From Aureococcus anophagefferens (taxonomy: Eukaryota; Sar; Pelagophyceae; Pelagomonadales; Pelagomonadaceae): 10,348 bases of DNA. Made by a program: the position numbers and the translations under genes. Positions 1-6,096 of the stretch are shown piece by piece (the first letter of the stretch is position 1; the number at the start of each line of letters is the position of its first letter). Location: assembly GCF_000186865.1 (NCBI RefSeq), contig NW_008705622.1:13334-23681 (forward strand). The letters are read 5' to 3'. Under the pieces are notes generated by a model, which did not search any database, had not been told where the DNA came from, and was given only the letters and a program-made list of their open reading frames with translations.

Positions 1-1
1 A

Positions 2-208
2 AATCGCGAAAATCAGGGCACCATACTATCCGGCGAGCCAGTAGCCCCGCTCGAGTGTGATTATCAGCACTGTTGTGGCACTCCGCGGTACGCGCAAGTG
101 CTAGGCCACAGAGCTACCACGCAAGCACAGAAAAACAAGGAGCAAATCAGGAAGACACAACACACACGCGAAAAAATAGCAGCAAAGAAACGTAAAGACC
201 GCAATTGA
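2..208 (+). CDS. C-terminal end of an unidentified basic protein (5' part outside the window)
   Basis: One frame is open from base 2 to a TGA at 206-208, giving 68 residues with no start inside the window. I do not recognise the family. The first half holds three clustered cysteines and a histidine (CDYQHCCG near residues 19-26), which could bind metal or form disulfides. The last 25 residues are a highly charged Lys/Arg/Gln tail (ends KIAAKKRKDRN) that resembles a nuclear localisation or nucleic-acid-binding tail. The composition looks like real protein rather than a random translation, and the tail ends cleanly at a stop. The gene converges on the minus-strand frame ending near 318-460. It could instead be a chance open frame, because only 68 codons are visible. 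Nothing about its function can be claimed. Confidence 0.4.
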   Translation, partial: NRENQGTILSGEPVAPLECDYQHCCGTPRYAQVLGHRATTQAQKNKEQIRKTQHTREKIAAKKRKDRN

Positions 209-317
209 AGCACTACGAAACTACGCTTGAGCTGGCACCTGAAACTCCACTAGTCACGTTCCCAACCGACCTCGCTCGCCTATCCCCCAACCTACTTACA
301 TTTTTAGCGCATGCATC

Positions 318-459
318 CTAGTCCTCCGAGCAAAATAGAACTAGCTTCAAAATCTCAACTCCGTTCGGGGGAGGACACGTTATAGGTAGTGCTTGTTCCC
401 GCGAATCAAGACACCGTCGCCCGGCTGCTTTAAAGGCAGCCACACCTACAAAAGTTCCA
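318..459 (-). pseudogene. Out-of-frame continuation of the dioxygenase-like gene
   Basis: Beyond the TGA at 460 the minus strand keeps protein-like pieces in the two other frames. One reads PGDGVLIRGNKHYL, with a histidine codon at 389-391, about 80 residues after the HxD aspartate. That is a plausible spacing for the distal iron ligand. The other reads ITCPPPNGVEILKLVLFC and ends in a stop at 318. Together they resemble the GD...H...pv..G...L.lF pattern at the end of the dioxygenase fold. Joining them to the upstream frame needs two frame changes, so I see either a decayed gene or introns that I cannot place. This is inference from weak motifs. Confidence 0.25.
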
Positions 460-1209
460 TCACAACACACAACCATGAAAACGTACTTTGGGACATGTTT
501 GAGACAAAGGTAACGTCCGGATGTGAACTCCACTTTTTTCCTGAGCATACTCTTCGGCACCTTCACTTTCATCGTGAGTATCACTTCTAGAAAGAACACA
601 GATTATGGCGACATCATTGGCATTGTGTAAATCGAGATGCTCCTCAAAACATGCGTGTTCTGAAGACTGCCGGAGCACGTGCAAGTCTATGAGCGTCAAA
701 TGAAACCCGAGCACACGGACACGTTCTAGAATTGTGTGCAGTATTTGCCGCAGACATGGAAACAATTTCGATTCCCGCGCTCGCCCTGAGCTAAGATTAA
801 AGGCAACTTGTCTGGGCATTCTCCTGACGTGAGCAGGAAACGCATCCGCATCCTCGTCTTGTAGCACACCGTACTCGAAGCCATGCCAAAATTGTTTTGT
901 GCGAATCTCCACATTATCCCAGTTGCGCACAATCTCATCAGAAGCAGCACGAAGTGCACCAGGCTCCAGACCATAGGGAGCACCAACAAAGTCAAGGGAG
1001 CCACCGTAAGAACCGAATGGAGTCGGCCGCACCTCGAAATTACTTTGAGGAATGTAACGCAACGCGGTGGTCATTATGTTCACCGCATGCGCCGCGTTAC
1101 CGTCGGTAAGCTTGTGCAAGAACCTGTGCAACTCACCCTCCATCGCGCGCAGCTCATCCGGCCCGACATCATCGCAAGCAGCGGCCGCGCGAGAAGCGCC
1201 TTGTGGCAT
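460..1209 (-). CDS. Possible 2-oxoglutarate/Fe(II) dioxygenase-like protein, probably frame-broken
   Basis: This is a continuous minus-strand frame of 249 residues from the ATG at 1209 to TGA at 460. A further 25 codons are open upstream of 1209 but begin with GTG and are very GC-rich. I did not use them. An internal ATG starts MEGELHRF. The middle part (FGSYGGSLDFVGAPYG, then WHGFEYGVLQDEDADAF) looks like genuine coding sequence of lower GC than the genes on the right. Near the end the protein reads ACFEEHLDLHNANDVAII: the HLD triplet (His codon 637-639, Asp codon 631-633) matches the HxD iron ligands of 2OG/Fe(II) dioxygenases, followed by a beta-strand-like hydrophobic run as in that fold. 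The expected distal histidine and arginine are missing from this frame. Candidate pieces lie downstream in the other two frames (see the entry at 318-459). The family assignment rests on a short motif and is tentative. The protein may equally be an unrelated hypothetical. It is transcribed divergently from the PDZ-like gene. Confidence 0.4.
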   Translation of the reverse strand: MPQGASRAAAACDDVGPDELRAMEGELHRFLHKLTDGNAAHAVNIMTTALRYIPQSNFEVRPTPFGSYGGSLDFVGAPYGLEPGALRAASDEIVRNWDNVEIRTKQFWHGFEYGVLQDEDADAFPAHVRRMPRQVAFNLSSGRARESKLFPCLRQILHTILERVRVLGFHLTLIDLHVLRQSSEHACFEEHLDLHNANDVAIICVLSRSDTHDESEGAEEYAQEKSGVHIRTLPLSQTCPKVRFHGCVL

Positions 1210-1439
1210 GGCGTCACGCCCGGCACGGGGCGCCCTTCCGCAGCCCGCGGGGCCCCGAACGCCCCGGGCGGGCCGAGCTAGCACAGCGGGTGGGTCACGA
1301 AGCCCACCGGAGGTCCTCGGGCAGCGATTCCACGCTAAACGCCCACCATCGTCTAAGCCGCCCTCTAGAGACGATAGACTAACGCGTCCTTAGCGAATAA
1401 AGATTGCCGTTTGGGGCATCTTTGACTGGTTCCGACATA
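1210..1439. promoter_or_regulatory. Divergent intergenic region between the minus-strand frame and the PDZ-like gene
   Basis: The 230 bp between the two divergent starts should contain both promoters. The half nearer 1210 is extremely GC-rich and the half nearer 1440 is balanced. A 7-bp inverted repeat (ATCGTCT at 1348-1354, AGACGAT at 1369-1375) with a 14-nt loop is the only structure I can point to. No TATA box is evident. An AATAAA at 1396-1401 lies just upstream of the PDZ-like start and is probably fortuitous. Confidence 0.3.
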
Positions 1440-2315
1440 ATGTCGCGTAAGGAATTTGTTTGCTTGTCTCTTCAGCATGATGTGTATGGGACAGACCCGC
1501 TATATCAGGCTTTGGATAATGAATGTCTTGAGATGAAGGCACAATCGTTAAAATCAAGATTGACTCCAAAGATCATGAAAAAGCAAAAGAGCTCGGTCGA
1601 GCACTATTACTGTGCGGTTGAGGCTTTGCTGCGGGACCAGACACGAATTATGTTCCAGTTGGGCATCATGTTCAACAAGCGTTTCTATCGAAGGGACATT
1701 GGCCTTGAACTTTTCGTTAGTCGATACGGAAGCGACGGCCGTCTTTTTGCTGGGGTTAAAGAAACCTTTCCCAAGTTGTGCGAAACGTTCCCAGACCCGA
1801 AGCCCACTGATGAACTCATTGCAATAAATGGCAAAACGTTCCCACTCAGACCATCCCTATCATTTTTCACCCAGCTGGATGACTACATCTCGACGGCCCC
1901 TAGGCCTCTTATCCTCACGTTCATTCAAGGCCAAAATCGCGATTGCGCATTTCTTGAACAGGTTGCGCGTCAGAATCAAGAAGCTGCTATCGCCAAGCTC
2001 ACAGCGCGAAAAGCGCCGGGTCCGCAGCGCACATCCATTAGTTTTGATGTCGCGATCCCCGGAACAAATCTCGAGGCCGATACACCAGACGTGATGTCCA
2101 TCCGACGTGAAGACGAAATTCACTTTCAATATAGTCAATCACAAGACGAGTACTCAGGTGATGAGCTCACCCCACCTTCGTTAGACGGCAAGAGAACACT
2201 GGTCTCTGACGATACCTTCATAGTTTGTATCGGTGATGCCGATGACGCAAATGCAGATGCTGGCAGCGAGAGCACCTTCGCCTGTCTCGGGGTACAGTGT
2301 GGAATCTTCCATTAG
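1440..2315 (+). CDS. PDZ-like domain protein, 291 aa
   Basis: This is an uninterrupted frame from ATG 1440 to TAG 2313-2315. The frame is open 12 codons further up, but only from a TTG, so the ATG is preferred for a eukaryote. Residues 1-80 are mixed and basic (repeated Lys/Arg around 40-52). Residues about 86-164 fit a PDZ domain: GLEL at 88-91 resembles the carboxylate-binding GLGL loop, DELIAING at 124-131 matches the conserved GDxIxxVNG turn, and APRPLILTF at 153-161 matches the final beta strand. PDZ domains bind C-terminal peptides and act as adaptors, so the likely role is protein-protein interaction in the cytoplasm or nucleus. The rest (165-291) is polar and acidic, with TPP and Ser/Asp-rich runs, and looks disordered. 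There is no signal peptide or membrane segment. Codon use is clearly less GC-biased than in the methyltransferase gene at 8593, which may reflect a different origin or a repeat family. The loop reads KPTDEL where GD is usual, so the domain call is good but not certain. Confidence 0.65.
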   Translation: MSRKEFVCLSLQHDVYGTDPLYQALDNECLEMKAQSLKSRLTPKIMKKQKSSVEHYYCAVEALLRDQTRIMFQLGIMFNKRFYRRDIGLELFVSRYGSDGRLFAGVKETFPKLCETFPDPKPTDELIAINGKTFPLRPSLSFFTQLDDYISTAPRPLILTFIQGQNRDCAFLEQVARQNQEAAIAKLTARKAPGPQRTSISFDVAIPGTNLEADTPDVMSIRREDEIHFQYSQSQDEYSGDELTPPSLDGKRTLVSDDTFIVCIGDADDANADAGSESTFACLGVQCGIFH

Positions 2316-2629
2316 CCACAATATCATGACATTGGCCGGGGTCGGGGCATGCTTCTTCCTTCTTGGCTGTAGGGGAATTTTCTTTTCTAATTTCAGAGAA
2401 GTGTCGCGGACGGGCAGGGCCCGCGCGCGCCGTCGCCGCCCGAGCGTCGGAACGGTCCGCGTCCAGCAGTCTCGCGCGCTCCGCGGCGCGCGGCCGCGGT
2501 GCTCGACGCGCGGCGCAGCGCTACCTTACGTTGACGCCCGGACGCCGACGCCTCCCCGAAGTTCCGTAGGACGAAAAGCCGGCTTTCTATCCTGGCGAGC
2601 ACATACGATTACGATTTAGTTTGATTTAT
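2316..2629. other. Non-coding stretch after the PDZ-like gene
   Basis: No convincing gene lies here. A pyrimidine-rich tract ending in TCTAATTTCAG (2388-2398) looks like a 3' splice site on the plus strand, followed by an abrupt block of about 130 bp of very high GC (2400-2530). A second pyrimidine/T-rich tract ending in CTTCAG lies at 2627-2646. No exon that either would introduce can be recognised, and the PDZ-like frame already ends at 2315. Confidence 0.3.
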
Positions 2630-3115
2630 TTATTTCTTTACTTCAGAGGCATGCAGATCGATCGACGCGATGTCGGAGCTCGCGGTTCGTCTGTAGCTGC
2701 GCAGGAATGGCGGCGCGGATGGTTTGTCGTGAGCGAGAGCGTAAAATGAAGAACACGAGCTACCCCGAGTATGCTTCCTCAGCAGGCTGAGGATGATGAT
2801 CACACTCAAGGGAGGAAGATGGTGGCTGTGCTCAGGAAGCTGAGGAGGATGATCGAGGACGACGATGATCACACTCAAGGATTTTGCTGCTTTCCTGTCT
2901 GCTGCTTTTGTTTCTGCTTTTCGCTCCGGGAGGATGGTGGTTTCTGCTGCTTTCCCGCTCTTCCCTTCTGCAGGCTGCTGCAAGCAAACGCGGCCGACGG
3001 GGATGAGAATGACGGCGATGCTCAGCCACTTTCCCTCAAGGCCCCTGGCGGCTGCCCCCAAACCGGATAGCGAGCCAGCCGCCGGCAAAACCCGCAGAGT
3101 TAAATCTTCATCCAT
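2630..3115 (-). CDS. Doubtful 161-aa hypothetical frame
   Basis: This minus-strand frame starts with ATG at 3113-3115 and ends with TAA at 2630-2632. The product has short hydrophobic runs (SVIIVVLDH, SVIIILSLL) that are repeats of each other, because the DNA beneath is internally repeated, and an Ala/Lys/Glu-rich middle (KAETKAADRKAAKS). No family is recognised. The plus strand is also open over 2771-3070, with a duplicated acidic peptide and a Cys/Phe-rich run. Low complexity on both strands makes coding unlikely. It is listed so the stretch is accounted for. Confidence 0.15.
   Translation of the reverse strand: MDEDLTLRVLPAAGSLSGLGAAARGLEGKWLSIAVILIPVGRVCLQQPAEGKSGKAAETTILPERKAETKAADRKAAKSLSVIIVVLDHPPQLPEHSHHLPPLSVIIILSLLRKHTRGSSCSSFYALAHDKPSAPPFLRSYRRTASSDIASIDLHASEVKK
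2795..2880. repeat. Short direct repeat, 17 bp, period 69 bp
   Basis: GATGATCACACTCAAGG occurs at 2795-2811 and again at 2864-2880, offset by exactly 69 bp (23 codons). The surroundings also recur in degenerate form: GCTGAGGA before both copies, and GGAGGATGGTGG-like and CTGCTGCTTTCC-like segments out to about 2970. Read on the plus strand it would encode the acidic peptide DDDHTQG twice in the same frame. It looks like an imperfect minisatellite with two to three units. Confidence 0.7.
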
Positions 3116-3856
3116 TTACGCCGCTTCAATGTCGCCCTGCGGCCTGTCAGCAGGGCAACGCTCGTGCCAGTTTTGGCGGAAGCCGATGGAATGTCCATCT
3201 TAGAGCACCCCGCGCTCCGCGAATATGCAGCGACGTGCAACGATCCCAGTGGCTTTGAGGTCCGCAAACATGTGCACGAGGCACCTGCGAAGACGCGGCA
3301 TCCAGACGATTGCGAGGCGACGCAAACGGGCAGCGTCGGGGGGTGGAAGGGTGCGCGGCGGCTGCCCCCCGACCGAATTTCGGTCGCCTTCGAGCCACAG
3401 AGCGTCGGGGATCGTTCGTCATGGGGGCGACCAGATGCCCTCGCGGCAGCTCTTCGACTCGAGCCGATTTGATCGAGATCACCTCACCGCCTCCGGGAGG
3501 CGCGCGGCGCCGCGGGCGACACGGTGCTCACCGCGCAATGTATGTTTCAGGCTGGCAGCGCGGTCCTTCGCGAGCCGCTCGAGAAGGTCAATCGAAGGGG
3601 TGTGGCCTCGCACTCGCGCCGCCAGCTCGAACCCCAGCGCGAAGTTGGCCCCCCATCGGTCGTCGCTCGCCGTTTACGGCCGTTCTCGTCATCCACGGGC
3701 TGCCCCGACGCGAACAAAGTTGGTCGCCTTCGACCTATGGCCTTTCCGGAGCGATTCGCTGCGGGGCCCGAGAGGCGACATGGTCCACAGACCGAGCGGG
3801 GCGCCGAGCACGGCACCAACGCTGTCAGCCGCCGCCTAAATGCTCCTGCCGACTGA
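3116..3856. other. GC-rich stretch open in many frames; no gene that I can support
   Basis: All three plus-strand frames and parts of the minus strand are open for 90 to 200 codons, as expected from high GC alone. One plus frame is open over 3164-3856 except for a single TGA at 3470-3472, and part of its product (MSILEHPALREYAATCNDPS onward) has a more protein-like composition, so a decayed gene is possible. No domain, signal peptide or splice pattern decides between the frames. A perfect 15-bp palindrome with one central base (arms GACCGAA and TTCGGTC) lies at 3371-3385. Confidence 0.3.
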
Positions 3857-4114
3857 CTCCTTAAATCGGGCTGATTTGCACACTGGGAGACAGAGAGTTT
3901 TTACGCTAGCCGCCAGATTTGATGGTTTAGTACATTTAACTCTCATGTTTTAGGCTATCAAACCGGACTAATGATCATTACGCCACATTTAACTTTTGGC
4001 TTTAGTTTGTATTTGTACAGGTAATCTTCGATTAGCCAGGAAAGTAGCGCCCATAAGTGGTGCGAGGTCAGTGTCTTGGGCCACCACGTAGCAGCTAAGG
4101 ATAAGCGAGCAGTC
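3857..4114. other. AT-rich non-coding stretch upstream of the 4115 frame
   Basis: Base composition drops sharply at about 3855. The stretch contains ACATTTAACT twice (about 3933 and 3983) and an intron-like end, with a T-rich tract then GATTAGCCAG at about 4030-4039. That could be a 3' splice site for the frame that follows, which is open from 4025 on without an ATG until 4115. No other feature is seen. Confidence 0.3.
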
Positions 4115-4771
4115 ATGGGCCTTAAGGACCACGCATGGGTCATAGCGACATTTCTGCAGGAAATACTCGACAAGTGGTGGTCACAGATTTCACCATGGGA
4201 CCAGGGCGGTATGCGCAAGTTAGCAGCTCAATTTAATACGCTGATACGGGAAGGCCTGTCGGTCGATGAGATCAACGCTTTCTTTGTTAGCCATTTCGAG
4301 TATGCGCAGCGGCGCTTCACTGGATGGCTGCAGGGGAGTGTTACGAGCCCTCCCCTGATGGGGGAGTTTGACCCGCAACTGGTGGCCTTATACAAGGTTA
4401 AGATCCGGGATGCACAGATGCGCATACAGATCGGGATGGTCCGAATGATATGTATCATTCCATATCTTTTTTACCATTCTATATCTTGTATCATTCTTGA
4501 TATGGTGATACTGAAAAGTATCATTGGTGATATCCGCGCTTCGTGCAATTTGGACCACTTTGTAATTTGGACCATGGGGAGAGCCACACGATGGTCCGCC
4601 TCTGAGGGCTGTCTCGCGGCCGGTTCTTGGTCGCCTTCGGCGCGGGTTCGCAGTCGCGCGCCCCCGGGCACTCCCTGGGGACGCGGCGCTCGAAGTCCCT
4701 GTCGGATTTGGTCTCGGAGGGACCGATTTCGGGCTGCCCATCGGGTGGCAGCGCCGCGGCCTTGGCGGTGA
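4115..4771 (+). CDS. Unrecognised protein fragment running into the TIR element
   Basis: From ATG 4115 the plus frame gives about 110 residues of natural-looking sequence (WVIATFLQEILDKWWSQ, then MRKLAAQFNTLIREGLSVDE and FEYAQRRFTGWLQG). This suggests a helical globular domain with a conserved-looking Trp-rich core. The frame is open upstream to 4025 without an ATG, and an AG at 4038-4039 could be a splice acceptor, so the visible part may be an internal or last exon. From about 4445 the frame enters AT-rich iterated DNA, crosses the left terminal repeat (4531-4557) and becomes Arg/Pro/Ala-rich until the stop at 4769-4771. The last 100 codons are therefore probably not the original C-terminus. 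I see no continuation after the element. I read it as a gene piece cut by or lying beside the insertion. Family unknown. Confidence 0.4.
   Translation: MGLKDHAWVIATFLQEILDKWWSQISPWDQGGMRKLAAQFNTLIREGLSVDEINAFFVSHFEYAQRRFTGWLQGSVTSPPLMGEFDPQLVALYKVKIRDAQMRIQIGMVRMICIIPYLFYHSISCIILDMVILKSIIGDIRASCNLDHFVIWTMGRATRWSASEGCLAAGSWSPSARVRSRAPPGTPWGRGARSPCRIWSRRDRFRAAHRVAAPRPWR
4452..4525 (+). repeat. Iterated GTATCATT motifs at the left flank of the element
   Basis: GTATCATT occurs at 4452-4459, 4488-4495 and 4518-4525 on the plus strand, interleaved with related ATATC and GATAC words. The last copy forms GATAC-N6-GTATC at 4507-4522. Confidence 0.6.
4531..4557 (+). repeat. Left terminal inverted repeat
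   Basis: 27 bp beginning TATCCGCGCTTCG and ending AATTTGGACCA, identical to the reverse complement of 5417-5443. Confidence 0.9.
4560..4574 (+). repeat. Left subterminal inverted repeat
   Basis: TTGTAATTTGGACCA, only 2 bp inside the left terminal repeat. It is the exact reverse complement of 5227-5241 and repeats the AATTTGGACCA core of the terminal repeat at a 17-bp step. Confidence 0.85.
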
Positions 4772-4773
4772 GC

Positions 4774-5481
4774 ATGCGGAGGCGACGCGCCGCGGCGTTG
4801 GGGCGCCGCGGGTCGATGGGGACGACGCGCCGCGGGACGACGACGGGGGGACGGGCGCCGCGCCGGGGCGCTGCTAGACGCGCAGCGCGCGCGCGCGCGC
4901 TTGCGCCCGCTCCAAAGAGTCCGACAAAGAGCCCCATGAAGAAGAAGCAGAAGTCGATCACGGACGGTCCGGCGGCCGCGCTCGGGGCCGCGCGGCGCGG
5001 CGCCAAGCTCGTCATCGAGCCCCGCGGGGCCTACAATGCCACGTCGAAGCTCCACGACTTCGACGGGGAGTGCGGCGCCGCCAACCGGCTGAGGATTCGG
5101 CCGACGCTGCTAGCGACGGCTCCGACGGCGAGCTCGCGGACGGCGCCGATGACCCATGACTCTGCGATGCCCGCCAGGCCGCAGCTACCGACGAGTGCGG
5201 GCCCGCGGAGGCCGATCCCGCTGGGGTGGTCCAAATTACAACCTCCTCGAAACCCATGGTTTCGTAGTAGGACCACAGGACGACTTCCCGGGCGCACCCG
5301 CCCGCGAGCTTCGGTGTCCTCCCAGATGCGAGGGGTCCCTCGGGGATGGTGGCTCGGCGGCTCCTGTGGTTTTGTTCTTCAGCTCCGCTATGTTGATCCT
5401 AAAGTTGATGTTTTCTTGGTCCAAATTGCACGAAGCGCGGATACGGGGAAGTATCATGCTTATATAAAAGGGTATCATTAG
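4774..5481 (+). CDS. Possible cargo frame inside the TIR element, unknown product
   Basis: The plus strand is open without a stop from 4606 to a TAG at 5479-5481, with the first in-frame ATG at 4774, giving 235 residues. Codons in the centre (around MKKKQKSITDG and AKLVIEPRGAYNATSKLHDF) end almost always in G or C, as in the clear genes of this window. The N-terminal part is a basic Arg/Ala-rich run, partly because of a (GC)n tract near 4879-4901, followed by a Lys-rich patch. No domain is recognised. A competing minus-strand frame over 4521-5297 (one internal stop) encodes a hydrophobic segment, VIDFCFFFMGLFVGLFGAG, that could be a membrane helix. I cannot decide between the strands. It could be a captured gene fragment or non-coding GC-rich filler. 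Confidence 0.25.
   Translation: MRRRRAAALGRRGSMGTTRRGTTTGGRAPRRGAARRAARARALAPAPKSPTKSPMKKKQKSITDGPAAALGAARRGAKLVIEPRGAYNATSKLHDFDGECGAANRLRIRPTLLATAPTASSRTAPMTHDSAMPARPQLPTSAGPRRPIPLGWSKLQPPRNPWFRSRTTGRLPGRTRPRASVSSQMRGVPRGWWLGGSCGFVLQLRYVDPKVDVFLVQIARSADTGKYHAYIKGYH
5227..5241 (-). repeat. Right subterminal inverted repeat
   Basis: TGGTCCAAATTACAA, the exact partner of 4560-4574. It is separated from the right terminal repeat by 175 bp, against 2 bp on the left, so the ends are asymmetric. Confidence 0.85.
5417..5443 (-). repeat. Right terminal inverted repeat
   Basis: 27 bp beginning TGGTCCAAATTGCACG and ending CGCGGATA, the exact reverse complement of 4531-4557. Confidence 0.9.
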
Positions 5482-5500
5482 TCTGATATAAAGCGGTATC
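5440..5500 (+). repeat. Iterated GTATC motifs at the right flank of the element
   Basis: GATAC-N6-GTATCAT at 5440-5457 overlaps the end of the right terminal repeat. GTATCATT follows at 5472-5479 and GTATC at 5496-5500. These read on the plus strand in the same orientation as the left-flank copies, although the terminal repeats themselves are inverted. Confidence 0.6.
5461..5470 (+). promoter_or_regulatory. TATA-box-like sequence just outside the right end
   Basis: TATATAAAAG matches the eukaryotic TATA consensus well and lies 18 bp outside the right terminal repeat, pointing away from the element. No plus-strand gene follows closely, so a promoter role is only a possibility. Confidence 0.25.
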
Positions 5501-5630
5501 TTTGAACTATCCGTTAGAAGACCTAGAGAGTTTTCCTAGTTAGAGGATCCCGATCCTGAGAGTATCCCTAGTTAGGCTCCTCCTCTCCTCCCTTGTACTT
5601 TAATTCTCCGCGGTTTATGCGTAAGGAGAG

Positions 5631-5659
5631 TAGCTGGATGATGATAGGTGGTCTAAACT
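5631..5659 (+). repeat. 29-bp direct repeat, copy 1
   Basis: Begins TAGCTGGATGATG and ends GGTGGTCTAAACT, identical over 29 bp to 5996-6024 (offset 365 bp). The identity stops abruptly on both sides. Confidence 0.9.
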
Positions 5660-5739
5660 CACTAACTCGTTACCGGAAACATATTGTACTGCCGTAAATG
5701 CAATTTCCGTCCACTTGGCCTTTCGTATCTCCCACTAGC

Positions 5740-5791
5740 CTGAGCTAAAGGAAGCAAGTAAGATCCTCCCTCGAGGGGAGGTTGAGCTCAG
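5740..5791. other. Nested inverted repeat able to form a hairpin
   Basis: Outer arms CTGAGCT (5740-5746) and AGCTCAG (5785-5791) enclose a perfect inner hairpin, CCTCCC-TCGAG-GGGAGG (5765-5781). It lies inside the segment bracketed by the 29-bp direct repeats. Function unknown. Confidence 0.5.
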
Positions 5792-5995
5792 TTTCAATTA
5801 AATATGCCAGGATGAAGGCCGACGGACCGCGCTTGGATGGCGCAGCCATCCCCGCTGAGGAGGGTCGGGCAGGGCGGTTGCTTCATCTGTGCCGAAGGAG
5901 GGTGGTGGGCGGGCCAAAAAAATATAAGCCGCGCCACCCCGTACCCCGGGGAAGCGGCGAGCTGGGAGAGGACCACCACAACCAGCAGTTTTATT

Positions 5996-6024
5996 TAGCT
6001 GGATGATGATAGGTGGTCTAAACT
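5996..6024 (+). repeat. 29-bp direct repeat, copy 2
   Basis: Exact copy of 5631-5659. Together the two copies bracket 336 bp (5660-5995), which has no inverted ends and no poly-A or poly-T border that I can see. Confidence 0.9.
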
Positions 6025-6096
6025 GGAGCAGGAGTTAATTTAATTTAAGTAGGGGTGAATTTTAATTTTCAGGGGAGGGAGGGGTGCTTCTAATTT

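Larger units (their letters stand above)
4531..5443. mobile_element. 913-bp DNA element with 27-bp perfect terminal inverted repeats
   Basis: The ends are a perfect 27-bp inverted repeat. Just inside the left end and 175 bp inside the right end lies a second, 15-bp, perfect inverted repeat that shares the core AATTTGGACCA. So the core occurs four times: two on the plus strand at the left, two on the minus strand at the right. The interior (4580-5350) is very GC-rich, while both flanks are AT-rich and carry repeated GTATCAT motifs. The structure is typical of a cut-and-paste DNA transposon or its non-autonomous derivative. No transposase is recognisable inside, so movement would need a protein supplied elsewhere. 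I could not find a convincing target-site duplication, and the true outer limits may include the flanking motifs (about 4452 to 5500). Confidence 0.7.
5482..6096. other. Gene-free spacer between the TIR element and the MULE gene
   Basis: No convincing coding frame. It contains CCTAGTTAG twice (about 5536 and 5571), the 29-bp direct repeat and nested hairpin listed separately, a GGGCGGG then TATAAG pair at about 5907-5928 that looks like a GC box with a TATA element, and AT-rich sequence from 6034. Short frames over 5782-6006 show no protein-like composition. Confidence 0.4.

Noticed and set aside
883..1281. Plus-strand frames opposite the HxD protein
   Set aside because: No motifs and a low-complexity Arg/Pro C-terminus. 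The minus strand has the protein-like composition.
2795..2880. CRISPR-like array
   Set aside because: Only two 17-bp copies with overlapping degenerate repeats, in apparently eukaryotic DNA. It fits a minisatellite, not a CRISPR.
3371..3385. 15-bp palindrome as a regulatory operator
   Set aside because: Isolated, in non-coding GC-rich sequence, with no gene start nearby. Short palindromes occur by chance at this length scale.
3225..3864. Plus-strand frames of 184 and 204 codons
   Set aside because: Three overlapping frames are open at once, with Arg/Ser/Pro-rich products. This is expected from GC content, so none was called as a gene.
4879..4901. GC dinucleotide tract as a functional element
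   Set aside because: A simple (GC)n tract in GC-rich DNA. A similar one occurs in the MULE intron near 7891-7910. No sign of function.
5660..5995. A tRNA or SINE-type sequence between the 29-bp repeats
   Set aside because: I looked for a tRNA-like promoter box pair, cloverleaf and poly-A end and found none.
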